DNA of 64,000 bases from Azoarcus olearius (GTDB taxonomy: Bacteria; Pseudomonadota; Gammaproteobacteria; Burkholderiales; Rhodocyclaceae). The DNA lies in contig NZ_CP016210.1 of assembly GCF_001682385.1 (NCBI RefSeq), positions 4,216,001 to 4,280,000 of the forward strand, in the 5' to 3' direction. The translations under genes and the position numbers were made by a program. The notes under the pieces were generated by a model. It searched no databases. It worked only from the letters and a program-made list of their open reading frames with translations, and had not been told where the DNA came from. This document shows positions 46,411 to 55,009 of this stretch, piece after piece (positions within the stretch are counted from its first letter, which is position 1; each line of letters begins with the position of its first letter).

Positions 46411-47448
46411 TCAGGTCGTCTGCACAGCCTGCAGCGCGCGGCGCATGCCGCCGAAGCGGCGCCGGTAGGCCGCGGGCGTCAGCCCCACTTCACGGCGGAA
46501 CAGGCGGTTGAAGAAGCTCGCGTCCTCGTAGCCCAGTTCCAGTGCCACCGCCTCCACCGCCAGCGTGCTGGCCTCCAGCATCTGCTTGGCTTCCTCCAGC
46601 CGCAGCGTGTGGACATACTCCATCGGCGACATTCCGGTAGCGAGCTGGAAGCGGCGCTTGAACGAACGTTCCGGCAGGCCGCTGCGCGCCACCATCGCCG
46701 CCACCGGCGTCGGGCGCTGGTAGTTGTCGGCGATCCAGGCCTGGCAGTCGGCGATCAGCGCATCCTCGGCCTGGCGCGAGCGCGCGAGCCGGGCGAAGGG
46801 CTGCTGCCCACTGTGGTGCCAGTCGATCAGGTTCAGCCGCGCCACATGCATCGCCTCGTCCACCCCGGCCAGCCGCGCGATCAGGTACAGCGCAAGGTCC
46901 AGCCAGGTGGTGCCGCCGCCCGCCATCACCAGCCGTTGCCCCTCGCCGGCGGCGACCAGCGCGCGCTGGGGATGCACCGTCACCGCGGGATACTCGCGCG
47001 CCAGATGCGCGCAGAAGCCCCAGTGCGTGGTGGCGTCTTCACCGTCGAGCAGGCCCGCCTCGGCCAGCATCACCGCGCCGGAACAGGCGGTGGCAAGCAG
47101 GCTGCCGCCGGCGTGGCAGGCGCGCAGCCAGTCGATTTCGGCGGGAAAGCGGCCGGCGATCGACTCCCCGGGCACCACCGCCAGCTCGGGCACGCACACC
47201 GCGGCCGGCGGCGGACAGTCGACCAGCGCGCGGTCCGGCGTCAGCGTCACGCCGTTGGCGGCGCGCAGCGGACGCCCCTCGCGCGAGACCACGACCGGCG
47301 CGAACAGCGGCGCGCCAGGGGTGCCGTCCATCAGCAGCGGCCAGTCACGCCCGGCCGACATGAAGAGGTCGTACATGCCGTACAGCGTCGAGGCGGTGGT
47401 CTCGGCCATCGCGAGGATGGCGATCGGCAGGGGCGGTTCGGTGCGCAT
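46411..47448 (-). CDS. GlxA-type AraC-family regulator
   Basis: 345 residues: an N-terminal DJ-1/PfpI-like domain (about 5-190, with a nucleophile-elbow-like ATACSGAVMLAEAGLLDG) and a C-terminal AraC HTH (about 235-340, SGLPERSFKRRFQLATGMSP and ALELGYEDASFFNRLF blocks). Such regulators often control amine, amino acid or methylation-related genes. The ATG at 47448 was chosen because upstream residues are unlike the family. It is divergent from the homocysteine methyltransferase-like gene, a possible target. Confidence 0.85.
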   Translation of the reverse strand: MRTEPPLPIAILAMAETTASTLYGMYDLFMSAGRDWPLLMDGTPGAPLFAPVVVSREGRPLRAANGVTLTPDRALVDCPPPAAVCVPELAVVPGESIAGRFPAEIDWLRACHAGGSLLATACSGAVMLAEAGLLDGEDATTHWGFCAHLAREYPAVTVHPQRALVAAGEGQRLVMAGGGTTWLDLALYLIARLAGVDEAMHVARLNLIDWHHSGQQPFARLARSRQAEDALIADCQAWIADNYQRPTPVAAMVARSGLPERSFKRRFQLATGMSPMEYVHTLRLEEAKQMLEASTLAVEAVALELGYEDASFFNRLFRREVGLTPAAYRRRFGGMRRALQAVQTT

Positions 47449-47612
47449 GGCAGATTCGTCCACCTGGTGGCCGGAACGGCTTTGGTCCGCCCGCAAGCGC
47501 CCGCCTAAGCTGGGCCTCGTGATGCGGCGGGCGCCCGGGCGGGCCCCGACTTCATGATAGCCGCCCGGCCGGCACACGCTGCGCGCATCCCCGACCCCGA
47601 CTGGAGAACCTC

Positions 47613-48554
47613 ATGAGCCTTTATCGCCACCGCCTGCCGCAGCTTGCCGGCGCCGCCTTCGTCAGCGACGGCGGCATGGAAACCACGCTGATCTATCACC
47701 ATGGCCGCGAACTGCCGCACTTCGCCGCGTTCACGCTGATGGATGACGCGGAAGGCCGCAGGCTGCTGACCGACTACTACCGCCGCTACATCGATATCGC
47801 GCTGCGCCACCGCCGCGGCCTGCTGCTGGAAACGCCCACCTGGCGCGCCAGCGCGGACTGGGGCGCGCGGCTCGGCTACGACGCGGCCGCGCTCGCGCGG
47901 GTGAACCGCGACAGCGTGGCGCTGCTGGACGCCCTGCGCGCAACGCATCAGCGCGCCGGCACGCCGATGGTCATCAGCGGCGCGATCGGGCCGCGGGGCG
48001 ACGGCTACGTGGCCGACGCGGGCATGAGTGCCACCGAGGCCGCGGACTACCACGGCGAGCAGATCGCCACGCTGGCGAGCACGCGCTGCGACCTGGTCAC
48101 CGCATTCACGCTCAATTACGTGGACGAAGCGATCGGGATCGTGCGCGCCGCGCAACACGAGACGATGCCCGTAGTGATCTCGTTCACGCTGGAAACCGAC
48201 GGTCGCCTGCCCTCCGGCCAGGCGCTGGGCGACGCGATCCGCGAAACCGACGCCGCCACCGCGGCCGGGGCGGCCTACTACATGATCAACTGCGCGCATC
48301 CGACCCATTTCGACCACGTACTCGACGGCGCGGGCGACTGGCGCCACCGCATCCGCGGCCTGCGCGCCAACGCTTCGTGCCGCAGCCACGCCGAACTGGA
48401 TGCGGCCACCGAGCTCGACGCCGGCGACCCGATCGACCTCGGCGCGCGCTACCGTGCGCTGCGCCCGCAACTGCCCGGGCTCGCGGTGATCGGCGGCTGT
48501 TGCGGCACCGACCACCGTCACGTCGAGGCGATCTGCGCCGCCTACGACGGCTGA
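47613..48554 (+). CDS. Homocysteine S-methyltransferase-like protein
   Basis: 313 residues with the zinc-dependent homocysteine methyltransferase barrel: SDGGMETTLIYHHG at the start, VISGAIGPRGDGY, a zinc ligand in INCAHP, and the paired cysteines in IGGCCGTDHRH. A methyl donor such as S-methylmethionine or a betaine is likely, but the substrate cannot be read from sequence. GGAG precedes the ATG. It is next to, and divergent from, the GlxA-type regulator. Confidence 0.85.
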   Translation: MSLYRHRLPQLAGAAFVSDGGMETTLIYHHGRELPHFAAFTLMDDAEGRRLLTDYYRRYIDIALRHRRGLLLETPTWRASADWGARLGYDAAALARVNRDSVALLDALRATHQRAGTPMVISGAIGPRGDGYVADAGMSATEAADYHGEQIATLASTRCDLVTAFTLNYVDEAIGIVRAAQHETMPVVISFTLETDGRLPSGQALGDAIRETDAATAAGAAYYMINCAHPTHFDHVLDGAGDWRHRIRGLRANASCRSHAELDAATELDAGDPIDLGARYRALRPQLPGLAVIGGCCGTDHRHVEAICAAYDG

Positions 48555-48561
48555 GCCGCGC

Positions 48562-49722
48562 TCAGCGCAGGTAGTCGCCCAGGATCACCCAGCGACCGTC
48601 GCGGATCTGCGCGAGCCGGCCGTGGCGGTTGCCGAGGTGATCGGCGGGGCTGAAGCGGTATTCCGGGCTGCCGAAGAAGTCGCGCGTGGTGGCCAGCCGC
48701 TCCATCGCCGCGGTAAAGCGCTCGGTGGTGAGATCGCGCCCCGCGGCCTGCGCGGCCTGGATGAAGAGGTCGGCGATCGAATAGCCCATTGCGCTCCACA
48801 CGTTGGGATCGACGCCGTAGCGCTGCCGGTAGCGCGCGATCCAGTCCGCCAGCGCGCGGTTGGCGCCGGCCGCGTAGGGGTGCGGCAGCACGCTGACGCC
48901 GTACAACCCCTCCACCGCGGCCCCGCCCAGTTCGTGGGTCTGCGCCGAGTAGCCCGAGGCGGTGACCAGCATGTCCACCTTCCAGCCGATCTTGCGCGCC
49001 TCCGCCATCGCCGCGATCGTCTCGCGCACCACGGTGGCGAGCACCACCAGGTCGCAGTCGGCGCTGCGCAGCCGGGCCACCTGGCTGGAGAGATCGGTGG
49101 CGCCGCGCTTGTAGCTGGTCTTCTCGGCCAATCCGCGGCCCAGCTTCGCCAGTCCGGCTTCCACGCCCTTCATCACCTCCAGGCCGTAGTCGTCGTCCTG
49201 GTAGAGCAGGCAGCTGCGCTGGTAGCCGCGCTCCTTCACCATGTGGCGCACCGCCGCCTCCATGTAGTCCTGGTAGGGCGCAAACAGCTGGAACTTGAGC
49301 GGATGCACCGGGCTGTAGGTGGATTCGTGCGGCGAGAACGGAAACAGGTGCAAGCGCCCCGCATCCACGATCAGCGGCATGGTCGCCATCACCACCGGCG
49401 TGCCCATGTTGGCCAGGAAGGCGAAGGCGCCGTCGCGCTGGATCAGCTTGCGCGCCGCCAGCACGCCGCGCTTGGGGTCGTAGCCGGCATCCTCCACCAC
49501 CAGCCGCAGCTTGCGGCCGTGGACGCCACCGGCGGCGTTGGCTTCGTCGATGCGCATCAGCATGCCGTCGCGCACCGGGGTGCCGAGCAACGCGATCGGG
49601 CCGGACAGATCCTGGATGCTGCCGAGCACGATCTCGCGCTCGGTCACGCCTGGGGTGGCGGCAGCGGCAAGGGCGGTCCAGCCCAGCAGGGCGACGGCGG
49701 CGAGGCGGCGGAAGAGACGCAT
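48562..49722 (-). CDS. Branched-chain-type ABC substrate-binding protein
   Basis: 386 residues, Leu/Ile/Val-type periplasmic binding protein with a signal peptide (MRLFRRLAAVALL through AAA near residue 23). Domain marks: EIVLGSIQDLSGPIALLG, VEDAGYDPKRGVLAARKLI and YSAQTHELGG. The ligand is unknown; members of this family bind amino acids, urea, amides and aromatics. ATG 49722 is preferred to an upstream TTG. It is the last gene of a three-gene run with the two permeases. Confidence 0.85.
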   Translation of the reverse strand: MRLFRRLAAVALLGWTALAAAATPGVTEREIVLGSIQDLSGPIALLGTPVRDGMLMRIDEANAAGGVHGRKLRLVVEDAGYDPKRGVLAARKLIQRDGAFAFLANMGTPVVMATMPLIVDAGRLHLFPFSPHESTYSPVHPLKFQLFAPYQDYMEAAVRHMVKERGYQRSCLLYQDDDYGLEVMKGVEAGLAKLGRGLAEKTSYKRGATDLSSQVARLRSADCDLVVLATVVRETIAAMAEARKIGWKVDMLVTASGYSAQTHELGGAAVEGLYGVSVLPHPYAAGANRALADWIARYRQRYGVDPNVWSAMGYSIADLFIQAAQAAGRDLTTERFTAAMERLATTRDFFGSPEYRFSPADHLGNRHGRLAQIRDGRWVILGDYLR

Positions 49723-49787
49723 GGCGACGGACGGGCAGAGCAAGAAAAGGCGGAATTATCCGCCACGCGGGGACACTGCGGCAGGCG

Positions 49788-50735
49788 TCAGCGGCCGCCC
49801 GCGAGCCCCTGCGGACGCAGCAGCACCGCGGCAACGATCAGCGCACCGAACAGCAGCGTCTCCACGCCTGCGCTGCGCAGCGTGTCGCCGGGCAGCGCAT
49901 CTCGCGCGAGCGCAATCAGTTGCGGCAGCGCGACGATCACCAGCGCGCCCCACAAGGCGCCGGCAAGCCGCCGCGCACCACCGATGAAGACCAGCATCAA
50001 CAGCTCGAAGGAAAAGCGCAGCCCGAACTGCTCGGGGCTGAGGTAGCCGATCCAGTGAGCGTAGAGCGCACCTCCCAGCCCGGCGAGCGCGCCGCCTGCG
50101 GTGAACGCGAGCGCGATCGACGGCCCTGCGGCGATGCCGCAGGCCTGCGCGGCCATCTCATCCTCGCGCAGCGCGCGCCACGCGCGGCCGATGCGGCTGG
50201 CGAGCAGGCGGCGGCAGCCCGCCCACGCCAGCGCCAGCAGCACGGCGCTGACGCCGAGTTGCGCCGCCGGCGCGGTGGCCGACCAGCCGCCGACGCTAAA
50301 GGCGGCGACACCCAGCCCTGCGCTGCCGCGCGTCAGCGACTCCCAGCGCACCAGGGCCTCTTCCACCATCAGCGCAAAGGCCAGCGTGCTGATGCCGAAG
50401 TAGAGCCCGCCGAGGCGGCGCGCCGGCAGGCTGGCGAGCGCACCGCCCGCGCCGCCGGCCGCCATCGCCAACGGCAGCGCCAGCAGCGGGGGCAGCCCGC
50501 GCGCCACCAGCAGCGCCTGGGTGTAGGCGCCGAGCGCCACCAGCGCACCGTGGCCAAGCGCGATCTGGCCGCCGTGGCCGACGACGATGACGAGGCCGAG
50601 CCCGGCGATCGCATAAGTGATGACCAAGGTGGCCTGACCGAGCGCGTAGTCGGGGCTGGCGCTGGCGTACCCGAATACGGCAAGCGCAAGTACCGCGGCC
50701 GCGGCCAGCGCGGCGCGGCGTGCCGTGGCGCTCAT
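49788..50735 (-). CDS. Branched-chain-type ABC permease (LivM)
   Basis: 315 residues with about eight hydrophobic segments and the LivM core GHGGQIALGHGALVALGAY and GLYFGISTLAFALM, plus a cytoplasmic EAA-like loop (RAWRALREDEMAAQACGI). It forms the second permease subunit of the transporter. It lies 65 bases upstream of the binding protein and 79 bases downstream of the LivH-type subunit. Confidence 0.88.
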   Translation of the reverse strand: MSATARRAALAAAAVLALAVFGYASASPDYALGQATLVITYAIAGLGLVIVVGHGGQIALGHGALVALGAYTQALLVARGLPPLLALPLAMAAGGAGGALASLPARRLGGLYFGISTLAFALMVEEALVRWESLTRGSAGLGVAAFSVGGWSATAPAAQLGVSAVLLALAWAGCRRLLASRIGRAWRALREDEMAAQACGIAAGPSIALAFTAGGALAGLGGALYAHWIGYLSPEQFGLRFSFELLMLVFIGGARRLAGALWGALVIVALPQLIALARDALPGDTLRSAGVETLLFGALIVAAVLLRPQGLAGGR

Positions 50736-50814
50736 CGGGCCGGCCTCGCAAACGCGCGGACCGAGCCTCCGGCAGCGGAGTCTTCAGCCGCGGCCAAAGG
50801 CGGCATTCGGGCGT

Positions 50815-51672
50815 TCATGCCGCGCGCCCGCCGAACCCGCGCGGGAAGGCCAGCAGCGCCAGCATCAACAGCGCGTAAGGCACCGCGTCCTTGTAGCCCT
50901 CGGGCAGCGCCAGCCCGGCCAGCGCCTCGGCCACGCCGATGAAGACGCCGCCCGCGAGCGCGCCCGGCAGGCTGTAAAGGCCGCCGAGCACCGCGGCCGG
51001 AAAGGCTTTCAGCGCCACCAGCCCCATGTCGAGATGGACAAAGGAGATCGGCGCGAGCAGCAGCCCGGCAAAGGCCGCCAGCCCGGCGCCCAGCGCCCAC
51101 GCCAGCGTGTGCATGCGCGCCACCGGCACCCCCATCAGCGCGGCGACGCGCGCATCCTCGGCGCAGGCGCGCAACGCCAGCCCCGCACGGGTGTGGCGGA
51201 AGAACAGCGCCAGCAGCAGCACCAGCAGCGCGGTGGCGGCGATCACCGCGAGGTGGCTGGATGCGAACGCGATGCCGCCCAATACCAGCACCTGCTCGGG
51301 CAGCGGCAGGCGGTGCATCTCGTGGGTGGCGGCAGGCACGCTCGCGACCGCGCCCCGCATCACCAGTCCGAAGCCGAAGGTCAGCAGCACCGCAACCAGA
51401 TGGGGCTGGCCGAGTGCGCGCCGCAGCGCCAGCCGCTCCAGCGCGGCGCCGAGCAGCGCCACCGCGAGCACGGCCAGCACGCCGGCGAGCGCGAGCGGCA
51501 CCCCCGCCGCATGCAGGCCGACCGCGGCGAAGGCGCCCACCATCAGCAGTTCGCCCTGCATGAAGCTGACGGTGTCGCTCGCCTTGTAGATCAGCACGAA
51601 GGACAGCGCCACCAGCCCATACACGCAGCCCGTGGCAACGCCGCTGGCGAGAACCTGGGCGAAGGCGGACAT
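50815..51672 (-). CDS. Branched-chain-type ABC permease (LivH)
   Basis: 285 residues, seven to eight hydrophobic helices. LivH marks are GCVYGLVALSFVLIYKASDTV at the first helices (seen as the GLVALSFVLIY and FMQGELLMVGAF blocks) and RACAEDARVAALMGVPV as the ATPase-contacting loop. No ATPase gene (LivG/LivF) is present on either side, so partner ATPases must be encoded elsewhere. It starts 7 bases after the nitronate monooxygenase-like gene, which suggests one operon. Confidence 0.87.
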   Translation of the reverse strand: MSAFAQVLASGVATGCVYGLVALSFVLIYKASDTVSFMQGELLMVGAFAAVGLHAAGVPLALAGVLAVLAVALLGAALERLALRRALGQPHLVAVLLTFGFGLVMRGAVASVPAATHEMHRLPLPEQVLVLGGIAFASSHLAVIAATALLVLLLALFFRHTRAGLALRACAEDARVAALMGVPVARMHTLAWALGAGLAAFAGLLLAPISFVHLDMGLVALKAFPAAVLGGLYSLPGALAGGVFIGVAEALAGLALPEGYKDAVPYALLMLALLAFPRGFGGRAA

Positions 51673-51679
51673 CGCCGGC

Positions 51680-52657
51680 TCAGTCGCCGGGCACCAGCGC
51701 CGCGCTCGGCGGCAGCGCGCACGCGGCCTGATACTCGGCGGCCAGCCGCGCGACCAGTTCGGCCACCGGCGGCACGTCGTGGATTGCGGCGACGCCATGG
51801 CCGGCGCTCCACACGTCGCGCCACGCGCGCGCTTCGTCCGACATGTCGTGGATCTGGCCCTTGCCGTGACCAGCGGCGAGCTGGGCGCGCTCGAAGCCGG
51901 CCTTTTCCAGGCTGGGCCACATGAAGTTGGCGTTAGTGCCGGAGATCGCGTCGGTATAGACGATGTCACGCGCACCGCAATCGACCAGCATCTGCTTGTA
52001 TTCGGGCTGCGCCAGCGCTTCGCGGGTGGCGATGAAGCGGGTGCCCATGTAGGCGAAATCGGCGCCGAGGACCTCGGCGGCGCGGATGCCGGCGCCGTCC
52101 GAAATGCTGCCGGCGGCAATCAGCACGCCGTCCCAGAACGCGCGGATCTCGCGGATCAGGCTAGTCATGCTCTGGGTGCCGGCGTGGCCGCCCGCGCCGC
52201 TGCACACCGCGATGATGCCGTCCACGCCGGCCGCCGCGGCCTTTTGCGCGTGGTAGGCGTGGATCACGTCGGAGAACACCAGCCCGCCATAGGCATGCAC
52301 CGCCTTCACCACCTCGCCGGGGTGCCCCAGGCTGGTGATGACGAAGGGCACGCGGTGGCGCACCACGGTGGCCAGGTCTTCCTGCAGGCGCGGGTTGGAA
52401 GCGTGCAGGATCAGATTGACCCCGTAGGGCGCGCACGGCGCCGCCGGCTGCGCGGCACGGTGGGCGGCGAGTTCGGCGTCGATGCGCGCGAGCCAGTCTT
52501 CAAGCTGGGCGGCCGGGCGCGCATTGAGCGCCGGCAGCGAGCCGGCAACGCCGGCGCGGCAGCACTCGATCACCAGCTCGGGACCGGAAACCAAGAACAT
52601 CGGCGCGGCGATCGCGGGCACGCGCAGGCGGCCGCGGAAGGCATCGGGTATCGGCAT
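51680..52657 (-). CDS. Nitronate monooxygenase-like flavoprotein
   Basis: 325 residues, FMN-dependent TIM barrel of the 2-nitropropane dioxygenase/NMO family. Marks: PAIAAPMFLVSGPELV near the start, the GAGGHAGTQS glycine-rich site, and GADFAYMGTRFIAT for phosphate binding. The NMO group detoxifies alkyl nitronates; the related FabK-like reductases cannot be wholly excluded. The ATG at 52657 matches the family start; an upstream ATG at 52738 would add 27 unlike residues. It heads the run with the ABC transporter genes. Confidence 0.82.
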   Translation of the reverse strand: MPIPDAFRGRLRVPAIAAPMFLVSGPELVIECCRAGVAGSLPALNARPAAQLEDWLARIDAELAAHRAAQPAAPCAPYGVNLILHASNPRLQEDLATVVRHRVPFVITSLGHPGEVVKAVHAYGGLVFSDVIHAYHAQKAAAAGVDGIIAVCSGAGGHAGTQSMTSLIREIRAFWDGVLIAAGSISDGAGIRAAEVLGADFAYMGTRFIATREALAQPEYKQMLVDCGARDIVYTDAISGTNANFMWPSLEKAGFERAQLAAGHGKGQIHDMSDEARAWRDVWSAGHGVAAIHDVPPVAELVARLAAEYQAACALPPSAALVPGD

Positions 52658-52822
52658 CGGAGCATCCCACGCAAGACGGACAGGGCCGCAATCTAGCATG
52701 GCCGGCGGCCACCTCCGCGCTGGCAGCGCCGCGGCCATCCCGATACCATGCGGTCAGCACACAGGCCTAGGCAAACGTCCTGCCGCAAACCCGCCCATCC
52801 CCGCAAAACCAAGGAGAAACCG

Positions 52823-53248
52823 ATGAGCTTCATCCAGGAATTCAAGGAATTCGCCATGCGCGGCAACGTCATCGACCTTGCCGTGGGCGTCATCATCGGT
52901 GGCGCCTTCGGCAAGATCGTCGATTCGCTGGTGAAGGACGTGGTGATGCCGATCGTGGGCCGCCTGGTCGGCGGGGTGGACTTCCGCCATCTCTACGTCA
53001 ACCTCGGCAGTCAGCAGTACGAAACCCTGGAAGCCGCCGAAAAGGCCGGTGCGCCGCTGGTGAAGTACGGCGCCTTCATCAACACCACGATCGACTTCCT
53101 GATCATCGCGCTGGCGATCTTCGTCGCGATCAAGGCGATCAACAAACTCAAGCGCAGCGAACCGCCCGCGCCGGCGCCCGAACCCGCGCCGGAACCGGAG
53201 GACATCAAGCTGCTGCGCGAGATCCGCGACGCGCTGAAGCAGCGCTGA
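52823..53248 (+). CDS. mscL: Large-conductance mechanosensitive channel MscL
   Basis: 141 residues. N-terminal amphipathic helix [20 protein letters not shown], first membrane helix with [12 protein letters not shown], periplasmic loop, second helix ([16 protein letters not shown]) and a charged C-terminal helix with [11 protein letters not shown]. It opens under membrane tension to release solutes. AAGGAG 6 bases before the ATG fixes the start. Confidence 0.97.
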   Translation: MSFIQEFKEFAMRGNVIDLAVGVIIGGAFGKIVDSLVKDVVMPIVGRLVGGVDFRHLYVNLGSQQYETLEAAEKAGAPLVKYGAFINTTIDFLIIALAIFVAIKAINKLKRSEPPAPAPEPAPEPEDIKLLREIRDALKQR

Positions 53249-53272
53249 CGCGCCGGGGCGGCCGCGCCTGCC

Positions 53273-53914
53273 TCAGGCGTGGTCGCCCACGTAGGGATTG
53301 CTGTCGCGCTCGTCGCCGAAGGTGGAGGCCGGGCCGTGCCCCGGGATGAAGGTGATGTCGTCGCCGAGCGGAAAGAGCTTGTTGCGGATCGACGAGATCA
53401 GCTCGGCGTGATTGCCGCGCGGAAAGTCGGTGCGGCCGATCGAGCCGGCGAACAGCACGTCACCCACCACCGCCAGCCGCGCCTCGGGCTGGAAGAACAC
53501 CACGTGGCCCGGGGTGTGGCCGGGCGCGTGGATCACCTGCAGCGTCTCCTCGCCGACGCTGACCGTATCGCCGTCACCCAGCCAGCGGTCGGGCTCGAAG
53601 GCCTCGACGTCGGGAAAGCCGAACATCTTGCTCTGCTGCGGCATCGCGACGATCCAGAAGCGGTCTTCCTGCTGCGGCCCCTCCACCGGCACACCGAGGT
53701 CGCGCGCCAGCCGCGCGGTGCCGCCGGCGTGGTCGATATGGCCGTGGGTGATCAGGATCTTTTCCACGCTCACGCCCAGCTTCTGCACCGCCGCGTGGAT
53801 GCGCTCGAGGTCGCCCCCCGGATCGACCACGGCCGCCTTCATGCTGCGGTCGCACCACAAGATGCTGCAGTTCTGCTCGAAGGCGGTGACGGGAACGATC
53901 TGGATCTGAAGCAT
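53273..53914 (-). CDS. MBL-fold hydrolase (YcbL/glyoxalase II-like)
   Basis: 213 residues. Metallo-beta-lactamase zinc motifs: THGHIDHAGG, HAPGHTPGHVVFF, GDVLFAGSIGRTDF and a final PGHGPAST. The size and the lack of the glutathione-binding C-terminal domain place it with YcbL-type type II glyoxalases, hydrolysing thioesters. The ATG at 53914 matches the family (MLQIQIVPVTAFEQNC); an upstream start is not needed. Confidence 0.87.
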   Translation of the reverse strand: MLQIQIVPVTAFEQNCSILWCDRSMKAAVVDPGGDLERIHAAVQKLGVSVEKILITHGHIDHAGGTARLARDLGVPVEGPQQEDRFWIVAMPQQSKMFGFPDVEAFEPDRWLGDGDTVSVGEETLQVIHAPGHTPGHVVFFQPEARLAVVGDVLFAGSIGRTDFPRGNHAELISSIRNKLFPLGDDITFIPGHGPASTFGDERDSNPYVGDHA

Positions 53915-54072
53915 GGCGGCAGGCTCGGCTGAAAAGGCAGCCGGCAGTGTAACCGAGGCCCGCACTGCCATTGCCAGCCCGCGCGGCCTGAAAGCAGGTG
54001 CGCACCGCGGCGCGCGCGAGGGCGCTCACTTCCACCCCGGCTCCGCGGCGAACCCTCCTGCGCGATGCCGGC

Positions 54073-54864
54073 TCAATCCGTCAGCAGGGCCAACGCCGCC
54101 GCATGCAGCGCAGGCGTTGCCGCGGCCAGCACGCGGCCATCGGACTCCAGCCCCAGCGGCTGGCCCTGCCAGTCGGTGACCACGCCGCCTGCACCCTCGA
54201 TGATGGCCACCATGGCCAGGTAGTCGTAGGGCTGCAGGCCAGCCTCCACCACCAGGTCCACATGGCCGCTGGCGAGCAGGCCATAGGAATAGCAGTCGCC
54301 GCCATAACGGCGCAGCGCCACCGCTCCGCCGACCCGTTCGAAGCGCGCCCTGTCACCGTCGCCGAACAGATCCGGTGAGGTGGCATAGAGCCGCGCTGCC
54401 GCCAGCGTCTGGCAGCCGCTGGCGTGCGTCGCCGCGCCCTGGTACTGCGCCGCGCCACCGGCCACCGCCCACCAGCGCTCGCCGGTAAAGGGGATGTCGA
54501 CCATGCCCAGCACCGGCTGTCCCTTGTACAACAACGCCAGCAGCGTGCCCCACAGCGGCGAGCCGGTGATGAAGCTCTTGGTGCCGTCGATCGGATCGAT
54601 CACCCACACCCAGTCGGCATCCAGATGCTCGCGGCCCTGCTCCTCGCCGAAGACGCCGTGGGTCGGGCAGGCCGCCGCCAGGCGCAACCGCAACGCGGCT
54701 TCGATCTCGCGGTCGGCGATGGTGACCGGGCTGTCGTCGGCCTTGATCGACACGTCCAGCCGGGTGCGAAACCGACGCAGCGCCAGCGCGCGCGCCTCGT
54801 CCGCAAGGGCGTGGGCCAGCGGCAGATAGACGTTGAGGATATCTGTGCTGTTTTGTGGATTCAT
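54073..54864 (-). CDS. hisN: Inositol-phosphatase-fold phosphatase, HisN-like
   Basis: 263 residues with the Li+-sensitive phosphatase metal site: GEEQG, then DPIDGTKSFITGSPLWGT, and the later WDYxA equivalent YDYLAMVAIIEGAGG. The TKSFITG variant after DPIDG is that of histidinol-phosphatases (HisN) rather than SuhB. It would make histidinol from histidinol phosphate. AGGAG 6 bases before ATG 54864 decides the start. It is divergent from the ethanolamine operon. Confidence 0.82.
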   Translation of the reverse strand: MNPQNSTDILNVYLPLAHALADEARALALRRFRTRLDVSIKADDSPVTIADREIEAALRLRLAAACPTHGVFGEEQGREHLDADWVWVIDPIDGTKSFITGSPLWGTLLALLYKGQPVLGMVDIPFTGERWWAVAGGAAQYQGAATHASGCQTLAAARLYATSPDLFGDGDRARFERVGGAVALRRYGGDCYSYGLLASGHVDLVVEAGLQPYDYLAMVAIIEGAGGVVTDWQGQPLGLESDGRVLAAATPALHAAALALLTD

Positions 54865-54898
54865 GCGAACTCCTGTCACATTCCCGAAAAAAACGTGC

Positions 54899-54952
54899 TA
54901 TAAATTGCCTCAACTATGCACACTTCCCCATTAATGCACAAGCATGGTGTGC
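54899..54952 (+). promoter_or_regulatory. Promoter and repeats ahead of the ethanolamine operon
   Basis: TGC-TATAAA (54896-54904) looks like an extended -10. Just downstream are two direct copies of ATGCACA (54916-54922 and 54934-54940, 18 bp apart), and the second pairs with TGTGC at 54948-54952 as an inverted repeat. This is a plausible operator for the DeoR-type regulator at 58858; it is untested. Confidence 0.4.
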
Positions 54953-55009
54953 GAGCCCCCCGGCCTGCACCAATTTGAACAACGGCTCTGCCGCTGCGGA
55001 GGAATCGAG

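Noticed and set aside
54865-55009. Cobalamin riboswitch ahead of the eut-type operon
   Set aside because: The leader is short and shows no B12-box-like sequence or extended structure; only small repeats are present.
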